Shown: positions 52,130-60,609 of the stretch, one piece after another | Position numbering within the stretch: position 1 is the stretch's first letter | How the letters are laid out: each line of letters starts with the position of its first letter | Source: Anabaena sp. WA102 | Lineage (GTDB): Bacteria > Cyanobacteriota > Cyanobacteriia > Cyanobacteriales > Nostocaceae | Direction: 5' to 3' | DNA length: 64,000 bases | Assembly (NCBI RefSeq): GCF_001277295.1 | Contig: NZ_CP011456.1 | Coordinates: 2,480,001 to 2,544,000, forward strand | Made by a program: the position numbers and the translations under genes | The notes under the pieces: generated by a model | Databases searched by the model: none | Told to the model about the DNA's origin: nothing | The model's input: only the letters and a program-made list of their open reading frames with translations

Positions 52130-53311
52130 ATGATAGCATTAACCATGAAAGCCAGATATCAATTCCGTTTCTACCCTACAGACCAACAGCAAAAGCTTTT
52201 AGCTCAATTGTTTGGTTGTGTTCGCGTGGTTTGGAATGATGCACTGGCTATTTGTAAACAAGCAGAAAAACTACCAAGTAACAACGACTTGCAAAAGTTG
52301 GTTATTACTCAAGCAAAAAAAACTATTGAGCGGCAATGGTTGTCTGATGTTTCTAATATTCCTTTGCAACAATCGGTTGCAGATTTGGGAGTTGCCTATA
52401 AAAACTTTTTTGATTCGCTAAAAGGGAAACGCAAAGGTAAAAAATTAGGTCGTCCTAAGTTCAAAAAGAAGACTAATCAGCAGTCAGCACGATTTAGAAT
52501 CGGTGGGTTTTCAATCAAAGGGGATGAGGTTTATCTAGCCAAAATTGGTAACGTTAGCCCGATTTGGTCAAGAGATTTACCCTCCGCTCCTAGCTCTGTA
52601 ACAGTAATAAAGGATTGTGCTAACCGTTATTTTCTCAGTTTTGTAGTAGAAGTTGAACCCGTTAATATTGATGCTAAAAACCAAAGTATCGGTATTGATT
52701 TGGGGATAAAAACTTTTGCTGTCATGAGCAATGGAGAAAAAGCCCAAAGCCCCGATTACTCAAAATTAGACAGGAAGATTCGCAAACTTCAGAAGAAATT
52801 AGCACGGCAACCAAAAGACTCACAACGAAGAAATAAGACCCGAATTCAAATTGCAAAACTACATAACGAAATAGCTGATACCAGAAAAGACTTTTTGCAC
52901 AAATTATCCTCCAAAATAGTTGGCGAAAATGAAGTTATCGTTTTAGAAGATTTGAATGTATCGGGCATGGTTAAAAATCGCAAACTTGCTAGGGCGATTA
53001 GTCTTCAGGGATGGAGAGAGTTTCGGACGTTATGTGAAGCTAAATCACAGAAGTTTGGCAGGACATTTCACGTCATTAATAGATGGGAACCGACCAGCCA
53101 AATTTGCTCTGAATGTGGCTACAAATGGGGGAAACTTGATCTAAAAATTCGGTCGGTTAAGTGCCTGAATTGTGGGACTGAACACGACCGAGACGAGAAC
53201 GCCGCAAAAAATATAAATAAAGCTTGCACTGAGCCAAGCCGAAGTGTCGGGATAGGGCATTGCCACGACTCTAAACGGGCGCAGAGACAGAGTAAGACTA
53301 GCAACGGTTAG
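52130..53311 (+). CDS. tnpB: TnpB/OrfB RNA-guided nuclease of an IS605-type element
   Basis: A 393-residue TnpB. The N-terminal part (MKARYQFRFYPTDQQQKLLA) is the usual OrfB start; the second ATG at 52145 is an equally good start. RuvC acidic residues: D190 in IGIDLGIKTF, E273 in VLEDLNVSGM, and the late Asp in HDRDENAAKNI (353 or 355). The zinc ribbon is CSECGYKW...CLNCGTEH. TnpB proteins cut DNA next to a TAM using an RNA made from the element's right end. An extra block ACTEPSRS lies after NINK; it is encoded by an inserted palindromic repeat (53225-53246). All catalytic residues precede it. Confidence 0.92.
   Translation: MIALTMKARYQFRFYPTDQQQKLLAQLFGCVRVVWNDALAICKQAEKLPSNNDLQKLVITQAKKTIERQWLSDVSNIPLQQSVADLGVAYKNFFDSLKGKRKGKKLGRPKFKKKTNQQSARFRIGGFSIKGDEVYLAKIGNVSPIWSRDLPSAPSSVTVIKDCANRYFLSFVVEVEPVNIDAKNQSIGIDLGIKTFAVMSNGEKAQSPDYSKLDRKIRKLQKKLARQPKDSQRRNKTRIQIAKLHNEIADTRKDFLHKLSSKIVGENEVIVLEDLNVSGMVKNRKLARAISLQGWREFRTLCEAKSQKFGRTFHVINRWEPTSQICSECGYKWGKLDLKIRSVKCLNCGTEHDRDENAAKNINKACTEPSRSVGIGHCHDSKRAQRQSKTSNG
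53225..53246. repeat. Palindromic repeat inserted in frame near the tnpB end
   Basis: TGCACTGAGCCAAGCCGAAG TG resembles the dispersed CACTTCGACAAGCTCAGTGC repeat found at 60534-60553. It adds eight residues (ACTEPSRS) without breaking the frame. Confidence 0.75.
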
Positions 53312-53375
53312 CGTCAGTCAGTGAAGCGTCAAGAATCACCGCACCTTCAGGTCGGTGAGTATGTCAATTTCTCAT
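53290..53375 (+). ncRNA. Probable omega-RNA (reRNA) scaffold at the IS605 right end
   Basis: By family rule, the 3' end of tnpB and the right-end hairpins are transcribed as the TnpB guide RNA, with the guide taken from DNA just past the right end. Here GGTTAGCGTCAGTCAGTGAA and the stem CACCGCACCT...AGGTCGGTG are present; the guide would start at about 53360 (TCAATTTCTC or nearby). Position and activity are inference. Confidence 0.5.
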
Positions 53376-53452
53376 TCATTTCTGCTGTAAGCTCGAAGAT
53401 AGCAGTTAAAATAATTGCAGTGTAATTTAGCTAAATTCTTACACCCAAATTT

Positions 53453-53809
53453 ATGGATAACCTGATACTGCTCAAGTCCACAACCCGTCATGTTCGCATT
53501 TTTGCGGCAGAAATGGACAAAGATGAACTGATTCCGAGTAATCAAGTGTTGACACTAGATATTGATCCAGACAACGAGTTCAACTGGAACGAAGATGCTT
53601 TGCAAAAAGTTTATCGCCAGTTTGATCAACTGGTAGAAGCATCTAGTGGCGAGGATCTGACAGATTATAACTTACGCCGGATTGGTTCAGATTTGGAGCA
53701 TTATCTGCGATCGCTCCTCCAAAAAGGTGAAATTAGCTATAATCTCTCCAGTCGGGTTACTAACTACAGTATGGGACTACCCCAAGTAGTAACCAGTAGC
53801 AATCAATAA
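53453..53809 (+). CDS. ndhM: NAD(P)H-quinone oxidoreductase subunit M
   Basis: A 118-residue NdhM, a subunit of the cyanobacterial/chloroplast NDH-1 complex with no counterpart in the E. coli enzyme. Matches include LLKSTTRHVRIFAAEMDKDE, LTLDIDPDNEFNWNEDALQK and NLRRIGSDLEHYLRSLLQKG, then EISYNLSSRVTNYSMGLPQV. NDH-1 works in respiration, cyclic electron flow and CO2 uptake at the thylakoid membrane. Lone gene, just right of the IS605-type element. Confidence 0.95.
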   Translation: MDNLILLKSTTRHVRIFAAEMDKDELIPSNQVLTLDIDPDNEFNWNEDALQKVYRQFDQLVEASSGEDLTDYNLRRIGSDLEHYLRSLLQKGEISYNLSSRVTNYSMGLPQVVTSSNQ

Positions 53810-54023
53810 ATATAGTACATACTTACTTAGTCCTGGCGAAGATAATTCGCCGGCTATGTCAAGTTTCAGTGACAGATTGAGAATTAGTTCTGCTATCGCT
53901 ACATATTCTCATAACAATAAAAGTTATGATGAATTTGTGGGTTGCTAAAAATATGCGCGGTAGTAACTATAGCTACCAAATACTGTTGAAGAAAATGCTA
54001 ATTGCAGAATCGGTGGGAAAACT

Positions 54024-56192
54024 ATGGAAAATGATGCGGTAACGCTCTGCTGCCCAAATGAATATTGTCAATCGGCTAATCCCCTCACCCACAAATTTTG
54101 CCAGCAGTGTTCCACTCCCTTGCCGAAGCGTTATCTCTGGGCTGTGGGCAGTGATTTTAGCCACTGTCATCCTGGCTCTATTTTAAGCGATGCGGGCGCT
54201 CGCTATTTAGTCATTAATAAATCCATACTTTTAGATATCAAACCTGGTTTATTGCCCGAAATACCTGAATTAGATAATTTAGAAAAAATTAGACCCTACC
54301 TCAAACTAATTACCCATCGTCTCCACATCCCACAAGTTTATGGAGTCCTCAATTTAAGTAATGGGCAGACCAAAACAGAAATACTACTATTAGAAAAACC
54401 ACCATTAATAGTTAATGCAAGCATTACTCAAGTCAGTCTATGTCAAAGCTTAGACGATTCTTGGAGTCAAGCCTCATCAATGCGTCAAATTCATTGGCTG
54501 TGGCAATTAGCTAATCTGTGGCAGCCCCTAGTCATTGAAGGCGTAGCATCTAGCCTCTTAGATAATTCTGTATTAAGAGTAGAAGGGGTACTAATTCGCT
54601 TATTAGAATTACGGTTCGATGACAAAAACTCGCCGACATTATGCCAATTAGGAGAATTTTGGCAGCAACTGATCCCAACTACTAAACCAAATATTGCTCC
54701 ATTTGTGCAGCAAGTATGTGATTGGTTAATTAAAGGAGAAATTAACTCATCGAGTCAATTAATTAAAATTTTAGATCAGGGATTGAGCCAATTAGCAAAA
54801 TCTCAAACAGCTACAATTAAAATCTACACTAAAACAGACCCAGGACCGAGCCGCCCCCGTAACGAAGATGCTTGTTACCCCGCTGGGGACACTTTAATCA
54901 CTAAATCACCGCAGGAGAACACCCTAGCTATTGTTTGTGATGGTATTGGTGGACATGAAGGCGGTAACGTGGCTTCCAACCTCGCAATTGAAACTATTTA
55001 TAAACAAGTCAAAGAACTGACTTCAGTTCCCACCGACAACATAGATCCATCCTTACTACTTTTGGACCTAGAACGGACAGTAGCCAAAGCTAATGACAAA
55101 ATCAGCCAGCGTAACGATAACGAACATCGTCAAGGGCGACAACGCATGGGAACAACTATTGTCATGGCTTTACCTATTGCCCATGAAATATATATTGCCC
55201 ATGTCGGTGATAGTCGTGCCTATTGGATTACTCATCATGGTTGTCATCAAGTTACCTTAGATGATGATGTCGCGTCCCGCGAGGTCCGTTTAGGCTATGC
55301 TCTTTACAGGGAAGCTTTAGAACACAGGGGTTCTGGTTCATTGGTTCAGGCATTGGGAATGAGTAAAAGTACCTCGCTACACCCCACATCTCAACGCTTT
55401 ATTGTTGATGAAGATGCTGTTTTCTTACTCACTTCCGATGGTCTGAGTGATTTTGATAGAGTGGAAGAATCTTGGGAAACTGAAATCTTACCTCTTCTCT
55501 CTGGAAAAACAAGTATAGAAGATGTTGCCCAAAGATTAATAGAAATTGCTAATACTAAAAATGGACATGATAATGCCACTATTGCCTTAGTACATTATCA
55601 TGTTGAATACTCTGAACCAGAGACGATAATTACAGCGGATATTTCTCATCTTTTACCTGACACAGAATTATACTCAGCCGGTGATGATACAGCCAATGGG
55701 CAGAGTTTTATTAATAATCCGAAAACTCAAGTTATTTCTGAACGCAAGACTGCTAAACTTTCCCAATTACCATTACAGTTGTTTATTCTCTTAGGGTTAA
55801 CGTTATCATCTGGTTTGCTGGGATATTGGTTTAAACTCCAAATTAAGTCACCAACAACAATAATTTCTTCTCCGTCTCCATTTTCTAGTCAACAACCAAC
55901 TTTGACGGCACAAAGAACTTTACAAAATCTCTCTCCTAATTGGGTGATTCAAGCTAATAGTCCCATAACCTTAAATAAGCAAACTTTCCCTGCTAAAAGT
56001 TTTTTCCAAGTTATAGATAAAAAACCTAATCCTAATGATGGAAATAATCCAGATGTAAGTTTGCGTGTTTGTCAAAAATCTAATCCTGCACCAGAAACGC
56101 TTAAAAGAGTCCAACTTAACTTTTCCGAACTGCAAGCTTTAGCTAAAGACATCTCTATTTTACAATCAGATCAATCTAGTATTTGTGAATAG
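54024..56192 (+). CDS. PP2C-family Ser/Thr phosphatase with zinc ribbon and C-terminal TM
   Basis: A 722-residue protein. Residues 9-30 form a four-Cys zinc ribbon (CCPNEYCQSANPLTHKFCQQ C). Residues ~40-255 are an unrecognised region. The PP2C domain spans ~265-530 with metal-binding acids: RPRNEDACYPAGD, AIVCDGIGGHEGGNVASNLA, RMGTTIVMALP, HVGDSRAYW, LTSDGLSDF and GHDNATIALV. A hydrophobic segment at ~580-600 (LFILLGLTLSSGLLGYWF) is followed by ~115 residues, so the protein is anchored in the membrane. It should dephosphorylate Ser/Thr proteins; downstream FHA proteins are natural readers of the same marks. Confidence 0.9.
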   Translation: MENDAVTLCCPNEYCQSANPLTHKFCQQCSTPLPKRYLWAVGSDFSHCHPGSILSDAGARYLVINKSILLDIKPGLLPEIPELDNLEKIRPYLKLITHRLHIPQVYGVLNLSNGQTKTEILLLEKPPLIVNASITQVSLCQSLDDSWSQASSMRQIHWLWQLANLWQPLVIEGVASSLLDNSVLRVEGVLIRLLELRFDDKNSPTLCQLGEFWQQLIPTTKPNIAPFVQQVCDWLIKGEINSSSQLIKILDQGLSQLAKSQTATIKIYTKTDPGPSRPRNEDACYPAGDTLITKSPQENTLAIVCDGIGGHEGGNVASNLAIETIYKQVKELTSVPTDNIDPSLLLLDLERTVAKANDKISQRNDNEHRQGRQRMGTTIVMALPIAHEIYIAHVGDSRAYWITHHGCHQVTLDDDVASREVRLGYALYREALEHRGSGSLVQALGMSKSTSLHPTSQRFIVDEDAVFLLTSDGLSDFDRVEESWETEILPLLSGKTSIEDVAQRLIEIANTKNGHDNATIALVHYHVEYSEPETIITADISHLLPDTELYSAGDDTANGQSFINNPKTQVISERKTAKLSQLPLQLFILLGLTLSSGLLGYWFKLQIKSPTTIISSPSPFSSQQPTLTAQRTLQNLSPNWVIQANSPITLNKQTFPAKSFFQVIDKKPNPNDGNNPDVSLRVCQKSNPAPETLKRVQLNFSELQALAKDISILQSDQSSICE

Positions 56193-56209
56193 GGAACAGG
56201 GAGCGGGAA

Positions 56210-56290
56210 GTAGGGGGAGTAGGGGGAGTGGGGGGAGTGGAGGGAGTGGGGGGAGTGGAGGGAGTGGAGGGAGTGGAGGGAGTCGGGGGA
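56210..56290. repeat. G-rich nonamer minisatellite between the PP2C and CHAT-FHA genes
   Basis: Imperfect units of GGGGGAGTA / GGGGGAGTG / GGAGGGAGT on the plus strand, about nine in number. The transcript of the PP2C gene would carry it. Confidence 0.9.
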
Positions 56291-56377
56291 AAAATAACAA
56301 CTGACAACTGACTAAATTCGCTACTTCTGCCTAAAATATCTGTATCTGTGTTTTGAACGTTTAGTTTCTACCAATCC

Positions 56378-58021
56378 ATGTCCAGCCCGAATTTGGCAAT
56401 GCTTTCGGCGAGTATAGCGATCGCCCGCCTAGTAAATACTAGCACAGATCACTTCGCTATTTGGGTAGTCAAAGCACCATATCCCAGTGGCTATGTTCTC
56501 CGTGATTGTGTTTTCTCCCCTGAACTTAATCAAGTTTGGCAAGAATGGCAACAAATGTTTGCTGGTCATAGTCCCCTGGATATTCCTTCCTATTCAATTT
56601 CTTCATCAGTTAATACATTGCCATTAGCTGTAATTTCACCCGCTGAAGGTCAAAGGACAAGTCCCTATAGTAGTCGTCTAATGCAATCCTTGGGTATCAA
56701 TCTCTGGGGATGGATATTTGATGGGGCGATTCTGAATAGTTGGGAACGGAGTCGGGGTATGGCTATGGGTCAAAAGACTCAATTACGCTTTCGGTTAGAA
56801 ATTCGTGATCCTGATCTAATTGCCCTCCCCTGGGAAATTATGCAGCGGGAAGTTGGACAATCCGCCATATCTCTTTCCCAAGATGTTTTATTTAGTCGTA
56901 CCATCAGCGCAGTTGAACCATTACCAGAATTGCGGACTGACCGGGCGGTAAATATTCTGCTGGTGTTAGGACATAATTATAAATTACAACTAGATCAGGA
57001 AGCGTCTTTACTAAAAAAGACATTGTTAGAAGGTCATCCTGGGGGCAAAACTGCCGCTGGATACGCACCTTGTACAGTAAAAACCCTGATCCAACCGACA
57101 AAGGCAGAGTTAATTCAGGAGTTAGAAACTAAAGTTTATAATGTGTTTTTTTATGCTGGTCATGGATTACCAGATCCAGATGGAGGCTCATTATTTTTAG
57201 GAAATGAACTCAAAATTAATGGCATAGAATTAGCTCAGATTTTAACGCGAACAGGCATAAAATTGGGAGTTTTTAACGCCTGTTGGGGAGCGCAACCAGC
57301 AGCAGTTAATCACCAGGCTATCCCGGCTAGTAGTTTGGCTGAGGTGTTGATTCGTCATGGTGTGCCAGCGGTATTGGGGATGCGTGATGAAATTGCTGAT
57401 GTAGAAAGTCATAGTTTTATTCAAACTTTTGCTTCCAGTTTGCGATCGCGTAAATTAATTGATGAAGCAGTGGCAACTGCTAGACAAGAACTATTGACAC
57501 TGTATAAATTTAATCAACCAGCTTGGACATTACCAGTTCTCTACCTCCATCCTGATTTTGATGGAGAACTGATTAAAGATGTAGATGAAGGAGTCACAGA
57601 ACTACCCAATACGGCGATTTCTGACCTAGTTACCCCCATTAATACAGCTTATTTGCGATCGCTCACACCAGGAGGCAAAATTTGGTTATTACGTTCTGGA
57701 GTTACCCGCATCGGTCGCACAAAAGAGAATGATATTATCATCCCCGAAATTTATATTTCCAGACACCACGCAGAAATTTTATGTCGGAAGACTCTCAAAG
57801 AAAATACATCCATGACCACTTATTACCTACAGGATTTGTCTACCTATGGGACAACCTGGTATTTAAGCCCTAATGGTTGGCAACAAATCCTCCGGGAAGA
57901 AGTACCTTTAACATCAGGAATGCAGTTAATGTTTGGGAGTTCTAAAGGTGAAATTTGGGAATTTATTCGGGAGGATTCCATCAGTAGGGGCGCAGGGCCT
58001 GCGCCCAAAAGTCAGGAGTAA
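56378..58021 (+). CDS. CHAT-domain (caspase-like) protease fused to an FHA domain
   Basis: A 547-residue protein. The CHAT domain spans ~150-400 with the catalytic His262 in NVFFYAGHGLPDPDGGSLFL and Cys302 in KLGVFNACWGAQPA, plus the family's VPAVLGMRDEI strand. Residues ~425-525 are an FHA domain with GVTRIGRTKENDI, ISRHHAEIL and YLQDLSTYGTTWYL, which binds phosphothreonine. So a cysteine protease may be steered to, or switched by, phosphorylated proteins. CHAT proteases act in known systems such as Craspase and CHAT-gasdermin pairs, but no gasdermin or CRISPR effector is seen here. It lies between PP2C and a 211-residue unknown, all on the plus strand. Confidence 0.92.
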   Translation: MSSPNLAMLSASIAIARLVNTSTDHFAIWVVKAPYPSGYVLRDCVFSPELNQVWQEWQQMFAGHSPLDIPSYSISSSVNTLPLAVISPAEGQRTSPYSSRLMQSLGINLWGWIFDGAILNSWERSRGMAMGQKTQLRFRLEIRDPDLIALPWEIMQREVGQSAISLSQDVLFSRTISAVEPLPELRTDRAVNILLVLGHNYKLQLDQEASLLKKTLLEGHPGGKTAAGYAPCTVKTLIQPTKAELIQELETKVYNVFFYAGHGLPDPDGGSLFLGNELKINGIELAQILTRTGIKLGVFNACWGAQPAAVNHQAIPASSLAEVLIRHGVPAVLGMRDEIADVESHSFIQTFASSLRSRKLIDEAVATARQELLTLYKFNQPAWTLPVLYLHPDFDGELIKDVDEGVTELPNTAISDLVTPINTAYLRSLTPGGKIWLLRSGVTRIGRTKENDIIIPEIYISRHHAEILCRKTLKENTSMTTYYLQDLSTYGTTWYLSPNGWQQILREEVPLTSGMQLMFGSSKGEIWEFIREDSISRGAGPAPKSQE

Positions 58022-58114
58022 AAACCAGTTGATCATGACTGCTGTATTTTGCGGAAATTCAATTTTTGAGATTGTAGTTGTCAATAGAACCTATAAATTA
58101 ATAGTGAGAAGAAA

Positions 58115-58750
58115 ATGAAAAACCACATTAATGATTTAAATATCTTAAATATTGCCCCATCAAATGTAGATTTAGAATTTATAGAAGCACTGTTAGAGCC
58201 TGAAGATGCTGCTTATCCCTGGAATTTAGCTGATGAATCTTCAGAAGCTTATTTTCATAACCTAGAACTACAGTTTGGGTTGCAAGATTTTTCAGATTTA
58301 GAACTGAGTACAAGTACCGATAATTTTTATCAAAATCTAGATACAATTTGGGATCAAGTTGCTGTTCTTGAAAATAACAGTAGTAAAAATACCGTTAATT
58401 ATCTTCAGGAAGTTTTGCAGAACGCTTTTTCAGTTATTCCTAGAGGTTTACTCACTGCAATCGCTCAAAAAGCTACTGAAGTTTCTATTCTTGAACAATC
58501 AGCTAGTGAGAAATTAGTGGAATGTGTCCAAGCTTTACTACCTAGTTGGGAAGTAGATGATCTGCTGGTTTTAGCTCGTCCTTTTGCTTACGCAATGCGA
58601 AGTAGTGAACCACATACATTGACATCACTAATTAGAGATTTTGAAGAGCGGGATTGGGCAAATTTATCAGAAATAGAACAAGCAAAAATTACCTTAGCGA
58701 TCGCTGATTATGCCCTCCAACATCGCTCAAAACCCGATTCTCAACCCTAA
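58115..58750 (+). CDS. Hypothetical acidic protein next to the CHAT-FHA gene
   Basis: A 211-residue protein with no recognised domain, 94 bases after the CHAT-FHA gene and probably co-transcribed. The first 100 residues are acidic and look disordered (EFIEALLEPEDAAYPWNLAD, DLELSTSTDNFYQNLDTIWD); the last 110 are predicted helical (LQEVLQNAFSVIPRGLLTAI, LVECVQALLPSWEVDDLLVL, then AKITLAIADYALQHR). It could be a client or regulator of the CHAT protease; that is only positional inference. An AGAAGA precedes the ATG. Confidence 0.6.
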   Translation: MKNHINDLNILNIAPSNVDLEFIEALLEPEDAAYPWNLADESSEAYFHNLELQFGLQDFSDLELSTSTDNFYQNLDTIWDQVAVLENNSSKNTVNYLQEVLQNAFSVIPRGLLTAIAQKATEVSILEQSASEKLVECVQALLPSWEVDDLLVLARPFAYAMRSSEPHTLTSLIRDFEERDWANLSEIEQAKITLAIADYALQHRSKPDSQP

Positions 58751-58800
58751 TTTTTACTCTGCCTCAAGTCCAGAGATTAGCTAATTTATCACCTCTCGCC

Positions 58801-58952
58801 CCCTACTCCCCTACTCCCCCACTCCCCCACTCCCCCACTCCCCCTACTCCCCCACTCCCCCTACTCCCCCACTCCCCCTACTCCCCCACTCCCCCACTCC
58901 CCCAACTCCCCCTACTCCCCCTACTCCCCTACTCCCCTACTCCCCTACTCCC
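58801..58952. repeat. C-rich nonamer minisatellite (CTCCCCCA/CTCCCCCTA)
   Basis: About seventeen imperfect copies, the longest array in the window. It lies between the convergent 211-residue gene and the FHA-PrsW gene, so the FHA-PrsW mRNA would end in a G-rich stretch. Confidence 0.92.
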
Positions 58953-58962
58953 TGCCTCTTAC

Positions 58963-60312
58963 TTACTTTGGATCAAGAAACCGAGTAGCAAAGTTCTCTG
59001 ATCTTGTAGGTGACAATACCCGTGCTTTCAGAATTGCCGCCATCAGAAAGGCATAAGATAAAACGCCAACTACTACCAAAAACAAAGCATTAATAGAACC
59101 CGTCGCATTCCATAAAGCGTGGAGTGCAGAAGCGCTCAAATAACCCACCGTGAGGATTTGCTTGCCTTTCAGGGGTTTTAACACAGCCAAACCCACAAAA
59201 TAGCCTAAATACCCACTGTAAGCCATGTGTCCAGCCACAGAACCTAAAATGCGGGGAATAAGTAGCTGTAAACCGACTGATTGACCAGAATTTTGGGAAA
59301 TTAAGGGTACATATTGACCAAGAGTTTCTAGTAAAGTAAACCCCACAGCGGAAGCTGTACCCAAGAGAATACCATCCAGCGGTTCCCAAACCCCAATCCG
59401 TTCTCGCCAGGGCGATCGGAGGGACTTGCCAATCCAATATGCTCCTAATACTGGTAGTATTTTCAGGAGTTCCTCCATTAACCCAGCACCAAAAAACATC
59501 CGTACTAATAATTCGGTGAAGGTAATCCCATCTGGAGATGTCGCATCCAAAGTCCCAGGTAAGATATTTCGGAAGACTTTGATAAATAAATCTAAGAGAG
59601 GACTCAGTAAAATTAACATCGTACTCAGTGCCGTAGCCAGGAGTACCCACCAAGGCTTAGATTTACCACACAATTGATAAACAAAATAGTAAGCAGCAAA
59701 AGCGATGTAAGATCCCACAATTACTTGATTGGCTTGGGGATGACCTACCGTAGCAAACATTAATACCACGAAAACTACTGTTAAGATTCCTGGAATCAGG
59801 TAGGCTTTGCGAGTGAGATCCTTACCAGTAGAGATAATAGGAAATAATTGTGTGAAGCTTACAGAATCTTGCTTTGATGACAGATGTTGATAATTAACAG
59901 ATGATAATACTGTCGCTTTACTGACATTGATCATTGTTTTTTGAGCAACAACTTCGTACTCAAAAATAAATTGTGGCCCATCAGCACCAAGGGAAATGCG
60001 ATCGCCTAAATGTAATTCTTGACATCCTTTCAAGGGTTCTCCATTTAAAAAAGTGCCATTGGCACTATTTAAATCACAAATTACCCAGCTATAGCCGCTA
60101 TAGGTCGTTAAAGAAACGGGACGAACTACCGCATGACGACGAGATACCATTCGGTATATTACGGCATCCAAGACAATTTGGCAGATGGGGTCACGTCCAA
60201 TTACCATTTCTTTACCAGGAAGCAACAAGTAGCGAGATGCTGACTCGGAAACTTCGACCTTACTGGACACCAACCGCAGAAATGCATTCTGTCTTGCGTT
60301 TTTGCCTGTCAT
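58963..60312 (-). CDS. FHA domain fused to PrsW-type intramembrane protease
   Basis: A 449-residue protein. The FHA domain is at residues ~25-115: VIGRDPICQIVLD, MVSRRHAVVRPVS and VICDLNSANGTFLNGEPL. Eight or so hydrophobic segments follow, with PrsW-family motifs: GLMEELLKILPVLGAYW (EExxK, near 279), GFTLLETLGQYV, HMAYSGYLGYFVGL and SALHALWNATGS (near 399). PrsW is a glutamic-type intramembrane protease that in Bacillus cleaves the anti-sigma factor RsiW. The FHA domain suggests that phosphorylated partners control it. It is convergent with the CHAT-FHA cluster. Confidence 0.9.
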   Translation of the reverse strand: MTGKNARQNAFLRLVSSKVEVSESASRYLLLPGKEMVIGRDPICQIVLDAVIYRMVSRRHAVVRPVSLTTYSGYSWVICDLNSANGTFLNGEPLKGCQELHLGDRISLGADGPQFIFEYEVVAQKTMINVSKATVLSSVNYQHLSSKQDSVSFTQLFPIISTGKDLTRKAYLIPGILTVVFVVLMFATVGHPQANQVIVGSYIAFAAYYFVYQLCGKSKPWWVLLATALSTMLILLSPLLDLFIKVFRNILPGTLDATSPDGITFTELLVRMFFGAGLMEELLKILPVLGAYWIGKSLRSPWRERIGVWEPLDGILLGTASAVGFTLLETLGQYVPLISQNSGQSVGLQLLIPRILGSVAGHMAYSGYLGYFVGLAVLKPLKGKQILTVGYLSASALHALWNATGSINALFLVVVGVLSYAFLMAAILKARVLSPTRSENFATRFLDPK

Positions 60313-60609
60313 CGAGTTAGTGAGTGTGTCTAAACAAATTCTCCGGCTTATGCCATACCCTATCAGATTTTATAGTAGTAGACCTAATTTTAGCCATATT
60401 CAGGGCTGCACCACCCCTAAATATACCATAGCTTCACTAGCTGTTATCCTTATTCAAAATACAAAATTGCAGAAAATTCTCCATAAGTAGTCGGACAAAA
60501 TTAAATTCACTCGTTGAGAGAGGGAACAGGGAACACTTCGACAAGCTCAGTGCATCGCAGGGAACAGGGAACAGAAAAATCAATTGTGTAATTAATTCTG
60601 TCCCATTAC
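60313..60609. other. Gap with GGGAACAGGGAACA and CACTTCGACAAGC repeats
   Basis: Just under 300 bases between the FHA-PrsW and CheA-like genes. It has GGGAACA tandem units, the CACTTCGACAAGCTCAGTGC palindrome (60534-60553) related to the insert in tnpB, and an AATTGTGTAATTAATTCTGT stretch also seen near 38120 (inverted) and 40365. The promoter of the FHA-PrsW gene should lie near 60330-60450. Confidence 0.6.

Larger units (their letters stand above)
51937..53375. mobile_element. IS200/IS605-type element with tnpB and a tnpA remnant
   Basis: The left end carries the hairpin ACAAGCCCCGTCCTTCTAGG / ACGGCTTTT near 51950-51980; the right end carries CACCGCACCTTCAGGTCGGT G near 53338-53357. Between them are a 3' fragment of tnpA (minus) and a full tnpB (plus), the divergent order of IS605. 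Without tnpA it cannot move by itself. Exact ends are estimates. Confidence 0.8.

Noticed and set aside
59090..59653. 187-codon minus-strand frame in a second phase
   Set aside because: Shadow of the FHA-PrsW gene, whose domain motifs are clear in the other frame.
54024..60312. The CHAT gene as part of a CRISPR (Craspase) or gasdermin system
   Set aside because: No cas gene, CRISPR array or gasdermin-like protein lies nearby; the FHA and PP2C context points to phospho-signalling.
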